The notes under the pieces are model-generated. The model had not been told where the DNA came from, searched no databases, and saw only the letters and a list, made by a program, of their open reading frames with translations. The position numbers and the translations under genes were made by a program. Shown one piece after another: positions 6,884 to 14,869 of a stretch of 34,442 nucleotides of DNA. The DNA is from a virus. Within the stretch, counting starts at the first letter, position 1. Every line of letters begins with the position of its first letter. The DNA is taken from IMG/VR virus record IMGVR_UViG_3300009182_003811, positions 1 through 34,442 of that record; one strand, 5' to 3'.

Positions 6884-6891
6884 TATAAATA
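6884..6891 (+). promoter_or_regulatory. T4-type late promoter, exact TATAAATA
   Basis: An exact match to the T4 late consensus TATAAATA, 30 nt upstream of the 6921 start and followed by a short AC/AG-rich leader. T4-like phages read such boxes with their own sigma factor (gp55). No such factor lies in this window. Confidence 0.65.
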
Positions 6892-6920
6892 CACAATAAG
6901 AAACAGCTTAGGAAACTACT

Positions 6921-7910
6921 ATGCAATTAAGAGAATTATCAAAACCCATTACTAGCAAACAGCTAAACGAAAGCCTAGAAAAGAATTTCGGATACAAACT
7001 TAAACTAGAAAAGTTTTCAGATGTACAATTAGAAGATGTGCGCAACAAGCTTCGCACAGAATTAAGCCAGTTTGAAGTTAATGAAAGTTACAATTCTGTC
7101 TTAGAAAGCCCTACGTATCAAAAAACAAAAGCATTGCTTGACGTTGTTAATCAAGAGATTATGGAACGTGAAGAAGGTAAATGCCCAGACTGTCATCACA
7201 AACCTTGCGATTGCGATGAAGAAGACACAAAAGAACCCACTATGAAAAAGAACAAAAACGAAAGTAAAATTTACTTTACATCACTAGTACAAAAAGCTAG
7301 AGAACAATCAATTCCAGATTCATGGATTAAATCAGCCATTGAAAGAATTAACTTAGGCGAAAGCAGCCAACAAGAACTAAAGGCAGAACTAGTAACACGC
7401 TACGATTTACATGAATCAGTTGCAAATCATGTTGTGTTTCTAAGTGAAAGTGAACAAACTAAAGCTGAGATCATCATGGCTACTAAAGATATGGTTGACC
7501 GTATCACAGGCTGGCTAGAAGATGTTGCCGCTATGAAAGCAGAACAACTTTTAGAATTAATGGACTCTATAAGAGAACAATTAGGCAGTGATGTTGCGGC
7601 TCAATACGAACAATCAGTTAAGCCTGCTCTTGAAAATATCTATTCAAGTTTAGAATCTGCACGTAGTCAACTAACAAGCGGACTTGCAATTGCCTCAGGC
7701 GGAGAAGCTCCTACAATGGGTGCTCCAGCAGGTGGTCCAATTGGCGGCGCAGATCTTGGCGCACCAGCAGGTGGTGAAATGCCTCCAATGGGAGCACCAG
7801 AAGGTGGCGATTTAGGAACTCCTCCAGCACCAGAAGCTGGCCGTGAGAAACGTGAAAGTGTTGAGTACAGCCGCAGACTAGGCCAAATTTTAAGCTCAAA
7901 AAAAAAGTAA
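6921..7910 (+). CDS. Putative head core or scaffold-like protein, zero-frame product (329 aa)
   Basis: Begins MQLRELSKPITSKQLNESLE, in the style of the neighbouring short N-terminal peptides (L-R-E, L-N-E). It is followed by coiled, acidic helices and a compact CPDCHHKPCDC cluster (residues ~92-102) that could bind a metal. A long Glu-rich helical region follows, then a low-complexity C-terminal part with GAPAGG repeats (residues ~265-310). Helical, acidic and single-copy behind an exact late promoter, it could be a head core protein. The frame ends KKK-stop on a slippery A-run, and the -1 frame stays open to 8230 (see next entries). Confidence 0.7.
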   Translation: MQLRELSKPITSKQLNESLEKNFGYKLKLEKFSDVQLEDVRNKLRTELSQFEVNESYNSVLESPTYQKTKALLDVVNQEIMEREEGKCPDCHHKPCDCDEEDTKEPTMKKNKNESKIYFTSLVQKAREQSIPDSWIKSAIERINLGESSQQELKAELVTRYDLHESVANHVVFLSESEQTKAEIIMATKDMVDRITGWLEDVAAMKAEQLLELMDSIREQLGSDVAAQYEQSVKPALENIYSSLESARSQLTSGLAIASGGEAPTMGAPAGGPIGGADLGAPAGGEMPPMGAPEGGDLGTPPAPEAGREKRESVEYSRRLGQILSSKKK

Positions 7911-7948
7911 CTGAAACAGTAGACCCCTTAGTAACCACACTAAGGGGT
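7901..7948 (+). promoter_or_regulatory. Candidate programmed -1 ribosomal frameshift signal
   Basis: A-AAA-AAG (7901-7907), the same heptamer as in E. coli dnaX, sits in the correct phase immediately before the zero-frame TAA (7908-7910). Fifteen nt downstream a perfect 10-bp stem (7923-7932 with 7939-7948) closes a 6-nt loop. The hairpin has no T-run, so it is not a terminator, and the -1 frame runs through it without a stop. The stem is farther from the slip site than the usual 5-9 nt. An indel error in the 9-A run is the main alternative. Confidence 0.55.
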
Positions 7949-8230
7949 ATACAAGCAGCCGCAGATAATAAAGGTTCATCTGCTCCAATGACCTGGGCGG
8001 CAATTAATAATCAACTCCATGCACAAGGTAATCCGGATATTGACTACGATCGCTTTGCCGCTCGTTGGGAAACGGATCCAATCCTTAAACAACTAGTAGA
8101 TCGTTTTGACGGTCACGGTCTTGTAATTAAAACTAACAAAGGTGAGACAAAACCTGCACAAGGAAAACCTGCACCAAGCAAAATGGCAGATGCTGCCAAA
8201 CGTGCTACACGAAAAGGTAAAATGGCATAA
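7907..8230 (+). CDS. C-terminal extension reached by -1 frameshift (107 aa)
   Basis: Continues the 6921 protein in the -1 frame as VTETVDPLVTTLRGIQAAAD and on through MTWAAINNQLHAQGNPDIDY to a basic tail ending RATRKGKMA. The total fusion product would be 436 aa. The only ATG in this frame (7988) has no good ribosome binding site, and protein-like sequence clearly continues upstream of it with no alternative start. A frameshift, or a sequencing indel, is therefore the simplest explanation. The domain has no recognised family. Confidence 0.6.
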   Translation, partial: VTETVDPLVTTLRGIQAAADNKGSSAPMTWAAINNQLHAQGNPDIDYDRFAARWETDPILKQLVDRFDGHGLVIKTNKGETKPAQGKPAPSKMADAAKRATRKGKMA

Positions 8231-8236
8231 AAATTA

Positions 8237-8265
8237 TTGACATCATTTAGTAACGACTATATAAT
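8237..8265 (+). promoter_or_regulatory. Perfect sigma70 promoter, TTGACA-17-TATAAT
   Basis: Both hexamers match consensus exactly: TTGACA 8237-8242, TATAAT 8260-8265, 17-nt spacer. The -10 ends 6 nt before the ATG at 8272, so transcription should start at or within a base or two of the initiation codon. This predicts a leaderless mRNA read by the host polymerase early in infection. Confidence 0.85.
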
Positions 8266-8271
8266 GTTACA

Positions 8272-8958
8272 ATGTCATTATTAATAACCAAATACAACTA
8301 CACACCTATTAACAGAGAAAGTGTAGAAGGCAAGCGTTTATACGCAACTCCAGACGGAAGCAAAGTACCATCCGTTACAACTATTCTAGATAAAACTAAA
8401 CCACTAGAAGCAAAACTTGCTCTAGCAAACTGGCGTAAAGCAGTAGGTGAAAAGAAAGCTCAAGAGATTACTACTGAAGCTGCCAATCGCGGCACTAGGA
8501 TGCACACATATCTAGAGTACTATATTAAAGGGCAACCTCTTAAAGAAAGTGTTACGAACCCTTTTGCACAACAAAGCCTAGATATGGCACAAATTGTAAT
8601 AAAAGAAGGACTTAGTAAAGTTAACGAAATATGGGGTTGTGAAGTTCCTTTATATTTTCCCGGTCTATATGCGGGAACTACTGATTGTGTGGGTGTACAC
8701 GAAGGTACAGAGAGTATTTTAGATTTTAAACAAACTAATAAACCTAAAAAAATAGAATATATTGATGATTATTTTTTACAATTAACAGCCTATGCTCTAG
8801 CACATAACGAAGTTCATAAAACTAACATTCGTAAGGGCGTTATTCTTATGTGCAGTAAAGATTATCAATATCAGGAATTTTTACTAAAACCTGAAGATTT
8901 TAACATGTGGACAGATCGTTGGTGTGATCGCGTTGACCAATACTACCGTGAAAACTGA
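8272..8958 (+). CDS. PD-(D/E)XK exonuclease (MGME1/RecB-like)
   Basis: A 228-residue nuclease of the PD-(D/E)XK superfamily. Motifs in order: PSVTTILD (33-40), NRGTRMH (72-78), GTTDCVG with Asp138, ILDFKQTNK with Asp151 and Lys153, and QLTAYALAH (170-178). Single-domain exonucleases of this type occur in many marine T4-like phages and probably act on DNA ends during recombination or host DNA breakdown. No Shine-Dalgarno precedes the ATG, which matches the predicted leaderless start. It is followed by a late-promoter box for the next gene. Confidence 0.85.
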   Translation: MSLLITKYNYTPINRESVEGKRLYATPDGSKVPSVTTILDKTKPLEAKLALANWRKAVGEKKAQEITTEAANRGTRMHTYLEYYIKGQPLKESVTNPFAQQSLDMAQIVIKEGLSKVNEIWGCEVPLYFPGLYAGTTDCVGVHEGTESILDFKQTNKPKKIEYIDDYFLQLTAYALAHNEVHKTNIRKGVILMCSKDYQYQEFLLKPEDFNMWTDRWCDRVDQYYREN

Positions 8959-8964
8959 TAAATA
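8957..8964 (+). promoter_or_regulatory. Late promoter box GATAAATA
   Basis: One base from TATAAATA and overlapping the stop codon of the exonuclease, 19 nt before the 8984 ATG, with an ACGGAG ribosome binding site in between. It suits late expression of the virion-type gene. Confidence 0.5.
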
Positions 8965-8983
8965 AAACAAACGGAGATTTGAT

Positions 8984-9535
8984 ATGCCATCATTTACAAG
9001 AGTTAAAGGTTCGAATACGCAAGTAGGAACACTTTATACACCAAATACATATGCTTACTTAATTACAGTACAGAATACCACGCCAACCGCCCTTGACCTA
9101 CAAGGTGAAGATAGCTACGGTACAGATGCGCAAGTTGACGGTATAATTGAAGTAATCGTAAAAGAATTAAACCCATTAGTTTGGTATACACCTGCTGACT
9201 CTACAGGTAAAATCCACGTAGTACTTGACCAGGGTAATAACTCAGCAAGTGAATTACAAACACGTATTCGTAGACTAGCAATTAGTAAAACTGTTACTGC
9301 TACTACTAATGCAAGCACTACACTGGCCTATGCAGGTGCAACACAAAGTATGTTAAAAGCAACCGTAGTTGGATCTGGTATTCCTGCCAATACTGTTGTA
9401 AACACAGTCAATGCTGGAGTAAGTTTAATTTTAAGCAACTCAGCAACTACATCAGTAACTAATGGATCATTCCAAATTTTATCTGATATAAGCGGCACTA
9501 CAGTAGTTGCGGCATCATCTATTACTATAGCCTAA
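8984..9535 (+). CDS. Putative virion structural protein (183 aa)
   Basis: Starts MPSFTRVKGSNTQVGTLYTP after CGGAG. The N-terminal ~105 residues look like a folded domain with LNPLVWYTPAD and a helix ELQTRIRRLAISK. The C-terminal part is Thr/Ala/Ser-rich beta repeat (ATTNASTTLAY, SATTSVTNGS). A late promoter upstream and a strong terminator downstream indicate a separately expressed late gene. Probably a fibre, neck or decoration protein. No family recognised. Confidence 0.65.
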   Translation: MPSFTRVKGSNTQVGTLYTPNTYAYLITVQNTTPTALDLQGEDSYGTDAQVDGIIEVIVKELNPLVWYTPADSTGKIHVVLDQGNNSASELQTRIRRLAISKTVTATTNASTTLAYAGATQSMLKATVVGSGIPANTVVNTVNAGVSLILSNSATTSVTNGSFQILSDISGTTVVAASSITIA

Positions 9536-9552
9536 ATATAAACTGCATACAC

Positions 9553-9578
9553 AAAGCCCTAGTATTCTAGGGCTTTTT
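9553..9578 (+). terminator. Intrinsic terminator after the 8984 gene
   Basis: AAAGCCCTAG (9553-9562) and CTAGGGCTTT (9567-9576) form a 10-bp perfect stem with loop TATT, ending in a T-run. The A-run on the other side means it could also work leftward. Confidence 0.88.
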
Positions 9579-9592
9579 CATTTAGTATTAGT

Positions 9593-9600
9593 CATAAATA
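9593..9600 (+). promoter_or_regulatory. Late promoter box CATAAATA
   Basis: One base from the T4 late consensus, just past the terminator and 20 nt before the tail-spike ATG. An AGAGGA ribosome binding site lies in the short leader. Confidence 0.5.
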
Positions 9601-9620
9601 TACTATAAGAGGATATTTTC

Positions 9621-11369
9621 ATGGCCGTAGTCCAAATTAGTCGCATACAAATCCGTCGTGGTAAAGCAAACGCAGGAACTGGATTCCCGCAATTGGCCAG
9701 CGGTGAAATGGGGTGGGCAGTCGACACCCAAGAATTATACATAGGTAACGGTGCTGTTAGTGAAGGAGCTCCTGCGGTAGGCAATACTAAGATTCTAACA
9801 CAAAATGATCTTAATATTGACGGCAATCTATTACAACATCTAGTACACATTTATAAAGTTGCTGATGCTAATGTGTTAACTGGTGAAAATCCAGGAACCC
9901 CAACAACTCGTTTCATGCAAGACAAATTAGACGATGTTGTTTATGTTGCAGATTTTGGTGCAGTCGGTGATGGCGCAGTTGATGATACTGTTGCAATTCA
10001 AAGAGCAATTGATCAATTATTTTTAAATTCTAACGGTAAATCGTCTATACAAAGTGAATATACTAGCATGACTCGGGTTAGTCTAGTATTTGCACCGGGA
10101 ACTTATCGCGTAACAAATACTTTGTATATTCCAAGCTATACTACTATAGTCGGTGCTGGATCAGATAAAACTATCATAACACACTACGGCAATGAACCAG
10201 CTATTATATTTGTAAATGACAATTCATCAATAGGCCATCCTAACGTCCAAATATCAACTACTCTATATAATACACAACCAAGACATATTACAATGAAGGG
10301 GTTGTCAGTTACTATTGATACAACTACACAACCTGCATTAAAATTTGATGCAGTTCGAAATAGTATTTTTGAAGATTTATATATTATAGGTTCATCTAGT
10401 TCTTCATCTAGCTCAAATAGTAGAGGAATTTCTTTAAATGCACTTAGCAGTATTGTAACTTGTCAAGATAATATTTTTAAAAATATTCGTATATCGGGAT
10501 TTAAGTACGCAGTATACAGTAAACAAGATATTTTAAATAATGTTTTTGAAGATTGTTATATTACTGATGTTAAGTACGGATTTATACTAGGCGGAGATCA
10601 GGACAACATTGATGAGACTCCAGCAAACGGTGCAACAGTCGGTGAGCAATACGGTCCAAGAGAAAGTAAAATCATAAGAGCTAAATTTGATAATGTAAAA
10701 CGTCATGCTATATACGTTTATAGAGGAACTGCAAATACTTTTAGAGATTGTAATTTATCTAATGTTGGGGCAAATGGCGGCGGATTATCATTATCAGCCT
10801 ATCCGCAAATCTTTATCAATACACCGGGTAACTTAATTGAAGGTCTAAATTCTGATAGAAACGATCCTTCTTTAAATTCTAGTCTAGCATCGCCATTAGC
10901 GACTACACCTTATCTACCTGAAGTTGCAGGTGTTGGAACTTTTTCACTTTACGGAACAAATTCTACGTCAATTGGACAAGCATCAAACACTATATTATTT
11001 AGACTACCAGTATCAACTAGTCGATCATCTGTACCGACAAGTTCGATAACTCATAGAGTAAATTATATCTATCATAGCTTCTCTGGAAATTTTACAAGAA
11101 GCGGAGTACTTACAATTGTTGCAGATATTAATGCATCTAAAGCATTATCGTCAAGTATCATTTCAATTTCGGATGATTATACTATTGCAGGGAATTTAAC
11201 TCCACTTAATCAAATAAAATTAAGTTTTTCAGCGTCATATCTAAACGGATCCAATACTGCATATACTGGTGCAGTCGGTACTGTTCCTCAAACTATTGTA
11301 GTCAAGTACACTAATACATTTGGTGATACTGGTGCATTCAGTTATTCTTACACTTCAATTTTTAATTAA
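9621..11369 (+). CDS. Tail spike or fibre with pectate-lyase-like beta-helix
   Basis: A 582-residue receptor-binding-type protein. The N-terminal part reads IQIRRGKANAGTGFPQL then GEMGWAVDTQELYIGNG, the repeat seen at the attachment end of many phage fibres. A pectate-lyase-3-type start follows, DFGAVGDGAVDDTVAIQ (about residues 111-127), then a right-handed beta-helix-like stretch (LYIPSYTTIVGAGSD, ITMKGLSVT, NIFKNIRISGF) and a C-terminal beta-rich domain. It likely binds and perhaps cuts a host surface polysaccharide. Own late promoter, no partner gene in the same transcript. Confidence 0.8.
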   Translation: MAVVQISRIQIRRGKANAGTGFPQLASGEMGWAVDTQELYIGNGAVSEGAPAVGNTKILTQNDLNIDGNLLQHLVHIYKVADANVLTGENPGTPTTRFMQDKLDDVVYVADFGAVGDGAVDDTVAIQRAIDQLFLNSNGKSSIQSEYTSMTRVSLVFAPGTYRVTNTLYIPSYTTIVGAGSDKTIITHYGNEPAIIFVNDNSSIGHPNVQISTTLYNTQPRHITMKGLSVTIDTTTQPALKFDAVRNSIFEDLYIIGSSSSSSSSNSRGISLNALSSIVTCQDNIFKNIRISGFKYAVYSKQDILNNVFEDCYITDVKYGFILGGDQDNIDETPANGATVGEQYGPRESKIIRAKFDNVKRHAIYVYRGTANTFRDCNLSNVGANGGGLSLSAYPQIFINTPGNLIEGLNSDRNDPSLNSSLASPLATTPYLPEVAGVGTFSLYGTNSTSIGQASNTILFRLPVSTSRSSVPTSSITHRVNYIYHSFSGNFTRSGVLTIVADINASKALSSSIISISDDYTIAGNLTPLNQIKLSFSASYLNGSNTAYTGAVGTVPQTIVVKYTNTFGDTGAFSYSYTSIFN

Positions 11370-11579
11370 TTCGATCTTAACTACCATTATGGTAGACTTT
11401 GATGAAAAATACGTATATTATTAATACTTTTAGTGTGATAAGATTCTGATTCCAAATTATATCAAATAAAACCTATTTAAAACAACAGGAGATGTGCGAT
11501 TCTTAATAAGATTAATAGGTTACATCGGGTTCACTAAATACTTCCTAAACAGAAATATACTCAAGTAAAAGTGAAATAA
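11370..11579 (+). other. 210-bp leader or intergenic stretch before nrdA
   Basis: There is no long ORF here. It holds a 6-bp hairpin (CTACCA/TGGTAG, 11381-11395) that is too weak and lacks a T-run for a confident terminator. It also holds AT-rich promoter-like DNA without a clear hexamer pair, and an AGGAG (near 11490) not positioned before any convincing start. The nrdA ATG lies in AAATAAATG with no Shine-Dalgarno. The length suggests a regulatory leader for the reductase genes. Confidence 0.4.
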
Positions 11580-13910
11580 ATGACAAAAATAACGGTTACA
11601 AAACGTAATGGAGCTAAAGAACCATTAACAATTGAAAAATGGCAGACACAGATAGCAAAAGTATGCGCAGGTATTGCAGATGTTAGCCAAAGTATGGTTG
11701 AGATCAAAGCTCAACTACATTTTTATGATGGCATAACAACTAAAGAAATTGACGGCATTACTCTACGTGCAATTGTAGATCTAATTGATGTTGAATCAAA
11801 TCCAGATGTAGGGCACACTAACTATCAATATGTAGCAGGCAAACAACGTTTGTCAATGCTACGTAAGGATGTATACGGTTCATACGAACCTCCTCACTTA
11901 TATGAAATTGTAAAGACCAATGTAGCAACAGGTCTGTATACTCCTGATCTACTAAAATGGTACAGTGAAGAAGACTGGAATAAAATGAATGATATTATTG
12001 ATCATTCAAAAGACGAACAGTATGGTTATGCGGCTATTGAACAATTGATAGAAAAATATCTAGTTAAAAATCGTAGCACAAGACAAACTTACGAAACACC
12101 TCAAGTTCGATATATGATTGCGGCGGCCACAGTGTTTCACAAAGAAGAGCCAAACAGTGCTCGAATGAAATATATTAAGGAATACTACAATGCGGCTAGT
12201 GACGGACTCTTTACATTGGCCACGCCGGTATTGGCAGGCCTTGGTACTCCTACTAAACAGTTTAGTAGTTGTGTTCTTATTAGGTCGGATGATGATTTGG
12301 ACAGTATTTTCGCGTCCGGAGAGATGATGGCCAAGTATGCCAGCAAGCGAGCTGGCATTGGTTTAGAGATTGGAAGACTACGTCCACTAGGCAGTCCTAT
12401 CCGTGGTGGCGAAATCATGCATACTGGTATGATCCCGTTCCTAAAGAAATGGTTTGGTGATTTACGTTCATGTTCCCAAGGAGGTATTCGTAATGCTAGT
12501 GCTACTGTGTTCTATCCTATTTGGCATCATCAGTTTGATGATCTTATTGTACTTAAAAACAACCAAGGAACCGAAGAAACCAGAGTCCGACACATGGACT
12601 ACGGAGTCGTCCTCTCCGCCTTCTTCTGGAGACGATTTCGAAACAAGGAAACTATAACTTTCTTTGATCCAAACGAAGTTCCAGACTTATACGAGGCGTT
12701 TTATAAAAACACAAGCCTGTTTGAAGAACTATATGTCAAGTACGAACAGCGTAAGGATCTAAGAAAAAAAACAATGAGTGCTGAAGAAGTGTTCAAGAGT
12801 GGCATTTTAAAAGAACGTACTGATACAGGACGTATCTATCTTGTGTTTATCGACAATGTAATGAACCAGGGACCGTTCGACCCTGAGTATCATACAATCT
12901 ACCAGAGTAACCTTTGCTGTGAAATTCTATTACCTACAAAATCTTTCAAGCGCCTTGATGATGCTGACGGCCGTATTGCTCTCTGCACATTGGGTTCAAT
13001 CAATTGGGGAGCTTTCCGTAATCCAGAAGATATGCGTAGGGCTTGCCGTATTCTACAACGTAGTCTTTGCAATATATTGGACTACCAAGATTTTCTATCA
13101 ATCCAAAGCAAACTAAGCAACGACGAAATACAGCCACTTGGCATTGGTGTTACTAATCTAGCCTACTGGCATGCCAAGCGTGGCTTACGCTATGGCGACA
13201 AAGATGCACTACAAGATGTAAAGAGTTGGATAGAACATCAGGCATTTTACCTAACAGAAGCTACTGTAGAATTAGCCAAAGAACGCGGGGCGTGTACACA
13301 TAGTAATAAGACACGCTATGGGCAAGGCTTTTTCCCTTGGGAATTACGTGCCAAAGGAGTAAATGACCTTGCCGACTTTACACCAGAACTTGACTGGGAA
13401 ACACTACGTACTAATATGAAACAATACGGAGTTCGAAATGCTACACTTATGGCTATTGCTCCTGTTGAAAGTTCTAGTGTTGTTATTAACAGTACTAATG
13501 GCATTGAAATGCCTATGTCGCTTATTTCAACTAAGGAAAGCAAAGCAGGTTCTTTTACACAAGTTGTACCTGAATATGCTAAACTAAAAAACAAATATCA
13601 AATGATGTGGGAACAAAAAGACTGTGATGGTTATTTAAAAACAGCCAGTGTGTTAGCTGCCTATGTTGATCAGAGTATAAGTACTAACACATTTTATAAT
13701 CCAGCACACTTTGCAGATCGCAAGGTTCCAACTACATTGATTGCTAAAAATTTAATGCAGGCCCATATATGGGGTTTAAAAACATTCTATTATAGTTTGA
13801 TTAATAAAGCTGGTAGTAAAAACATAGACGAAGATATTGTGCAATCTATTGCACAAAATTATGTTGAAATTGAATACGATGAAGATGATTGTGAGGCATG
13901 TAAACTATGA
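11580..13910 (+). CDS. nrdA: Class I ribonucleotide reductase large subunit NrdA
   Basis: A 776-residue catalytic subunit that reduces ribonucleoside diphosphates to deoxy forms for phage DNA synthesis. Residues 1-90 are an ATP cone (ITVTKRNGAKEPLTIEKW). Active-site features line up with E. coli NrdA: redox Cys231 (QFSSCVLI) and Cys469 (ALCTLGS), thiyl-radical loop N444-L-C446-C-E448, radical-transfer Tyr737-Tyr738 (TFYYSLI), and C-terminal shuttle cysteines 771 and 774 (CEACKL). Full length and apparently intact. It overlaps the next gene by 4 nt and works with NrdB and the glutaredoxin downstream. Confidence 0.97.
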   Translation: MTKITVTKRNGAKEPLTIEKWQTQIAKVCAGIADVSQSMVEIKAQLHFYDGITTKEIDGITLRAIVDLIDVESNPDVGHTNYQYVAGKQRLSMLRKDVYGSYEPPHLYEIVKTNVATGLYTPDLLKWYSEEDWNKMNDIIDHSKDEQYGYAAIEQLIEKYLVKNRSTRQTYETPQVRYMIAAATVFHKEEPNSARMKYIKEYYNAASDGLFTLATPVLAGLGTPTKQFSSCVLIRSDDDLDSIFASGEMMAKYASKRAGIGLEIGRLRPLGSPIRGGEIMHTGMIPFLKKWFGDLRSCSQGGIRNASATVFYPIWHHQFDDLIVLKNNQGTEETRVRHMDYGVVLSAFFWRRFRNKETITFFDPNEVPDLYEAFYKNTSLFEELYVKYEQRKDLRKKTMSAEEVFKSGILKERTDTGRIYLVFIDNVMNQGPFDPEYHTIYQSNLCCEILLPTKSFKRLDDADGRIALCTLGSINWGAFRNPEDMRRACRILQRSLCNILDYQDFLSIQSKLSNDEIQPLGIGVTNLAYWHAKRGLRYGDKDALQDVKSWIEHQAFYLTEATVELAKERGACTHSNKTRYGQGFFPWELRAKGVNDLADFTPELDWETLRTNMKQYGVRNATLMAIAPVESSSVVINSTNGIEMPMSLISTKESKAGSFTQVVPEYAKLKNKYQMMWEQKDCDGYLKTASVLAAYVDQSISTNTFYNPAHFADRKVPTTLIAKNLMQAHIWGLKTFYYSLINKAGSKNIDEDIVQSIAQNYVEIEYDEDDCEACKL

Positions 13911-14137
13911 ATAATTCGTTTGAAGAAATACAACCTGCTGTTGACTTGCTAAGTGAAATAGCAGTTGACAAAGAGATTGCTGATTTATTAGCGCAATTTA
14001 ATATACACGAATCAGTTCCAATTGAAAAAGAAGCTAAAAATATGATTTTATCTGCACTTAGAGATCCAGACGTTGATAAAGTATGGATTGATGAAGAAGG
14101 CGGTCTTAATATAGAATATAGAGGTGATAATGAGTAA
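13907..14137 (+). CDS. Small acidic hypothetical protein (76 aa)
   Basis: MNNSFEEIQPAVDLLSEIAV..., a strongly acidic protein with two helices and a short beta end (VWIDEEGGLNIEYRG). Its ATG overlaps the nrdA stop (ATGA), so it is co-translated with the reductase. No family recognised. The position suggests an accessory or regulator of NrdA, but nothing in the sequence proves that. Confidence 0.7.
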   Translation: MNNSFEEIQPAVDLLSEIAVDKEIADLLAQFNIHESVPIEKEAKNMILSALRDPDVDKVWIDEEGGLNIEYRGDNE

Positions 14138-14146
14138 GGCTATCTT

Positions 14147-14854
14147 ATGAAACTAACTATAGGATTTTTTGGTGATAGTTATTGTTGTCGAAAATATGGA
14201 AATTTATTATTTCTTGACAACTACAAAACTTATATAAAAAAATTAGAAGAGCATTATTCTGCAAAAATTGTTAGTTTAGGTCACGGCAGTACTGGAGTTC
14301 AGGATTTATTATTAAACCAATTAAATCCGTATATTAAAAAAAACTCATACCCGGATGTTTGTATATTTACATGGACAAATCCAGGAAGATTATTTCATAG
14401 AACTGTAAGAAATATTACACATACTGTGATTGATTATACAGACACTGATGAGTTACACTTGGCTGCTCGAGAGTATTACAAACATATATACGACGCAGAT
14501 TTAATAGAACTTGAGTATATTGCGCTTATGCAGTATATAGATTTAAACATTTTAAGCAATTTTCCAAAGACTACTAAAATTATACACCTATGGTCGTTTG
14601 GTAAATGCAAAGCATGGAATGATGAAAGTTTTAAACCAGAAAACGTAAATTACCATTATCGATGGACTAACGGAGTTGAGATACGGCCACCGCTTGTTTG
14701 CATATCATTGTTAGATTCTGATCTTAGTAAAATGCATCGTGATCGAAGACCTAATCATTTAGACGGAGAATTTAAAAATTCGCTAGTATTTGATAATATT
14801 AAATTAGCAATTGACGAATACGAAAACGGTAAATTAATTAGATACAATATATAA
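14147..14854 (+). CDS. SGNH/GDSL-like hydrolase-fold protein between nrdA and nrdB
   Basis: A 235-residue protein with an SGNH-type first block, IGFFGDSYCC (Gly9-Asp10-Ser11). A block-II-like GHGSTGVQD (about 49-57), VCIFTWTNPGRLFHR as a possible block III, and NHLDGEF near the end as the candidate Asp/His region complete the pattern. The catalytic Asn is not certain. It is visibly more AT-rich than nrdA and nrdB, as if inserted between them. Such enzymes act on acyl esters of lipids or glycans; the substrate is unknown. Confidence 0.6.
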   Translation: MKLTIGFFGDSYCCRKYGNLLFLDNYKTYIKKLEEHYSAKIVSLGHGSTGVQDLLLNQLNPYIKKNSYPDVCIFTWTNPGRLFHRTVRNITHTVIDYTDTDELHLAAREYYKHIYDADLIELEYIALMQYIDLNILSNFPKTTKIIHLWSFGKCKAWNDESFKPENVNYHYRWTNGVEIRPPLVCISLLDSDLSKMHRDRRPNHLDGEFKNSLVFDNIKLAIDEYENGKLIRYNI

Positions 14855-14869
14855 ATTAGGAAAATATCA

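Noticed and set aside
7923-7948. The strong hairpin as a terminator
   Set aside because: No T-run follows and the -1 frame codes through it, so it is better explained as a frameshift stimulator or incidental structure.
7988-8230. A separate 80-aa gene starting at ATG 7988
   Set aside because: Protein-like sequence continues upstream in the same frame and the ATG lacks a good ribosome binding site.
11381-11395. CTACCA/TGGTAG hairpin after the tail spike as an intrinsic terminator
   Set aside because: The stem is only 6 bp and is followed by ACTTTGATG, not a T-run.
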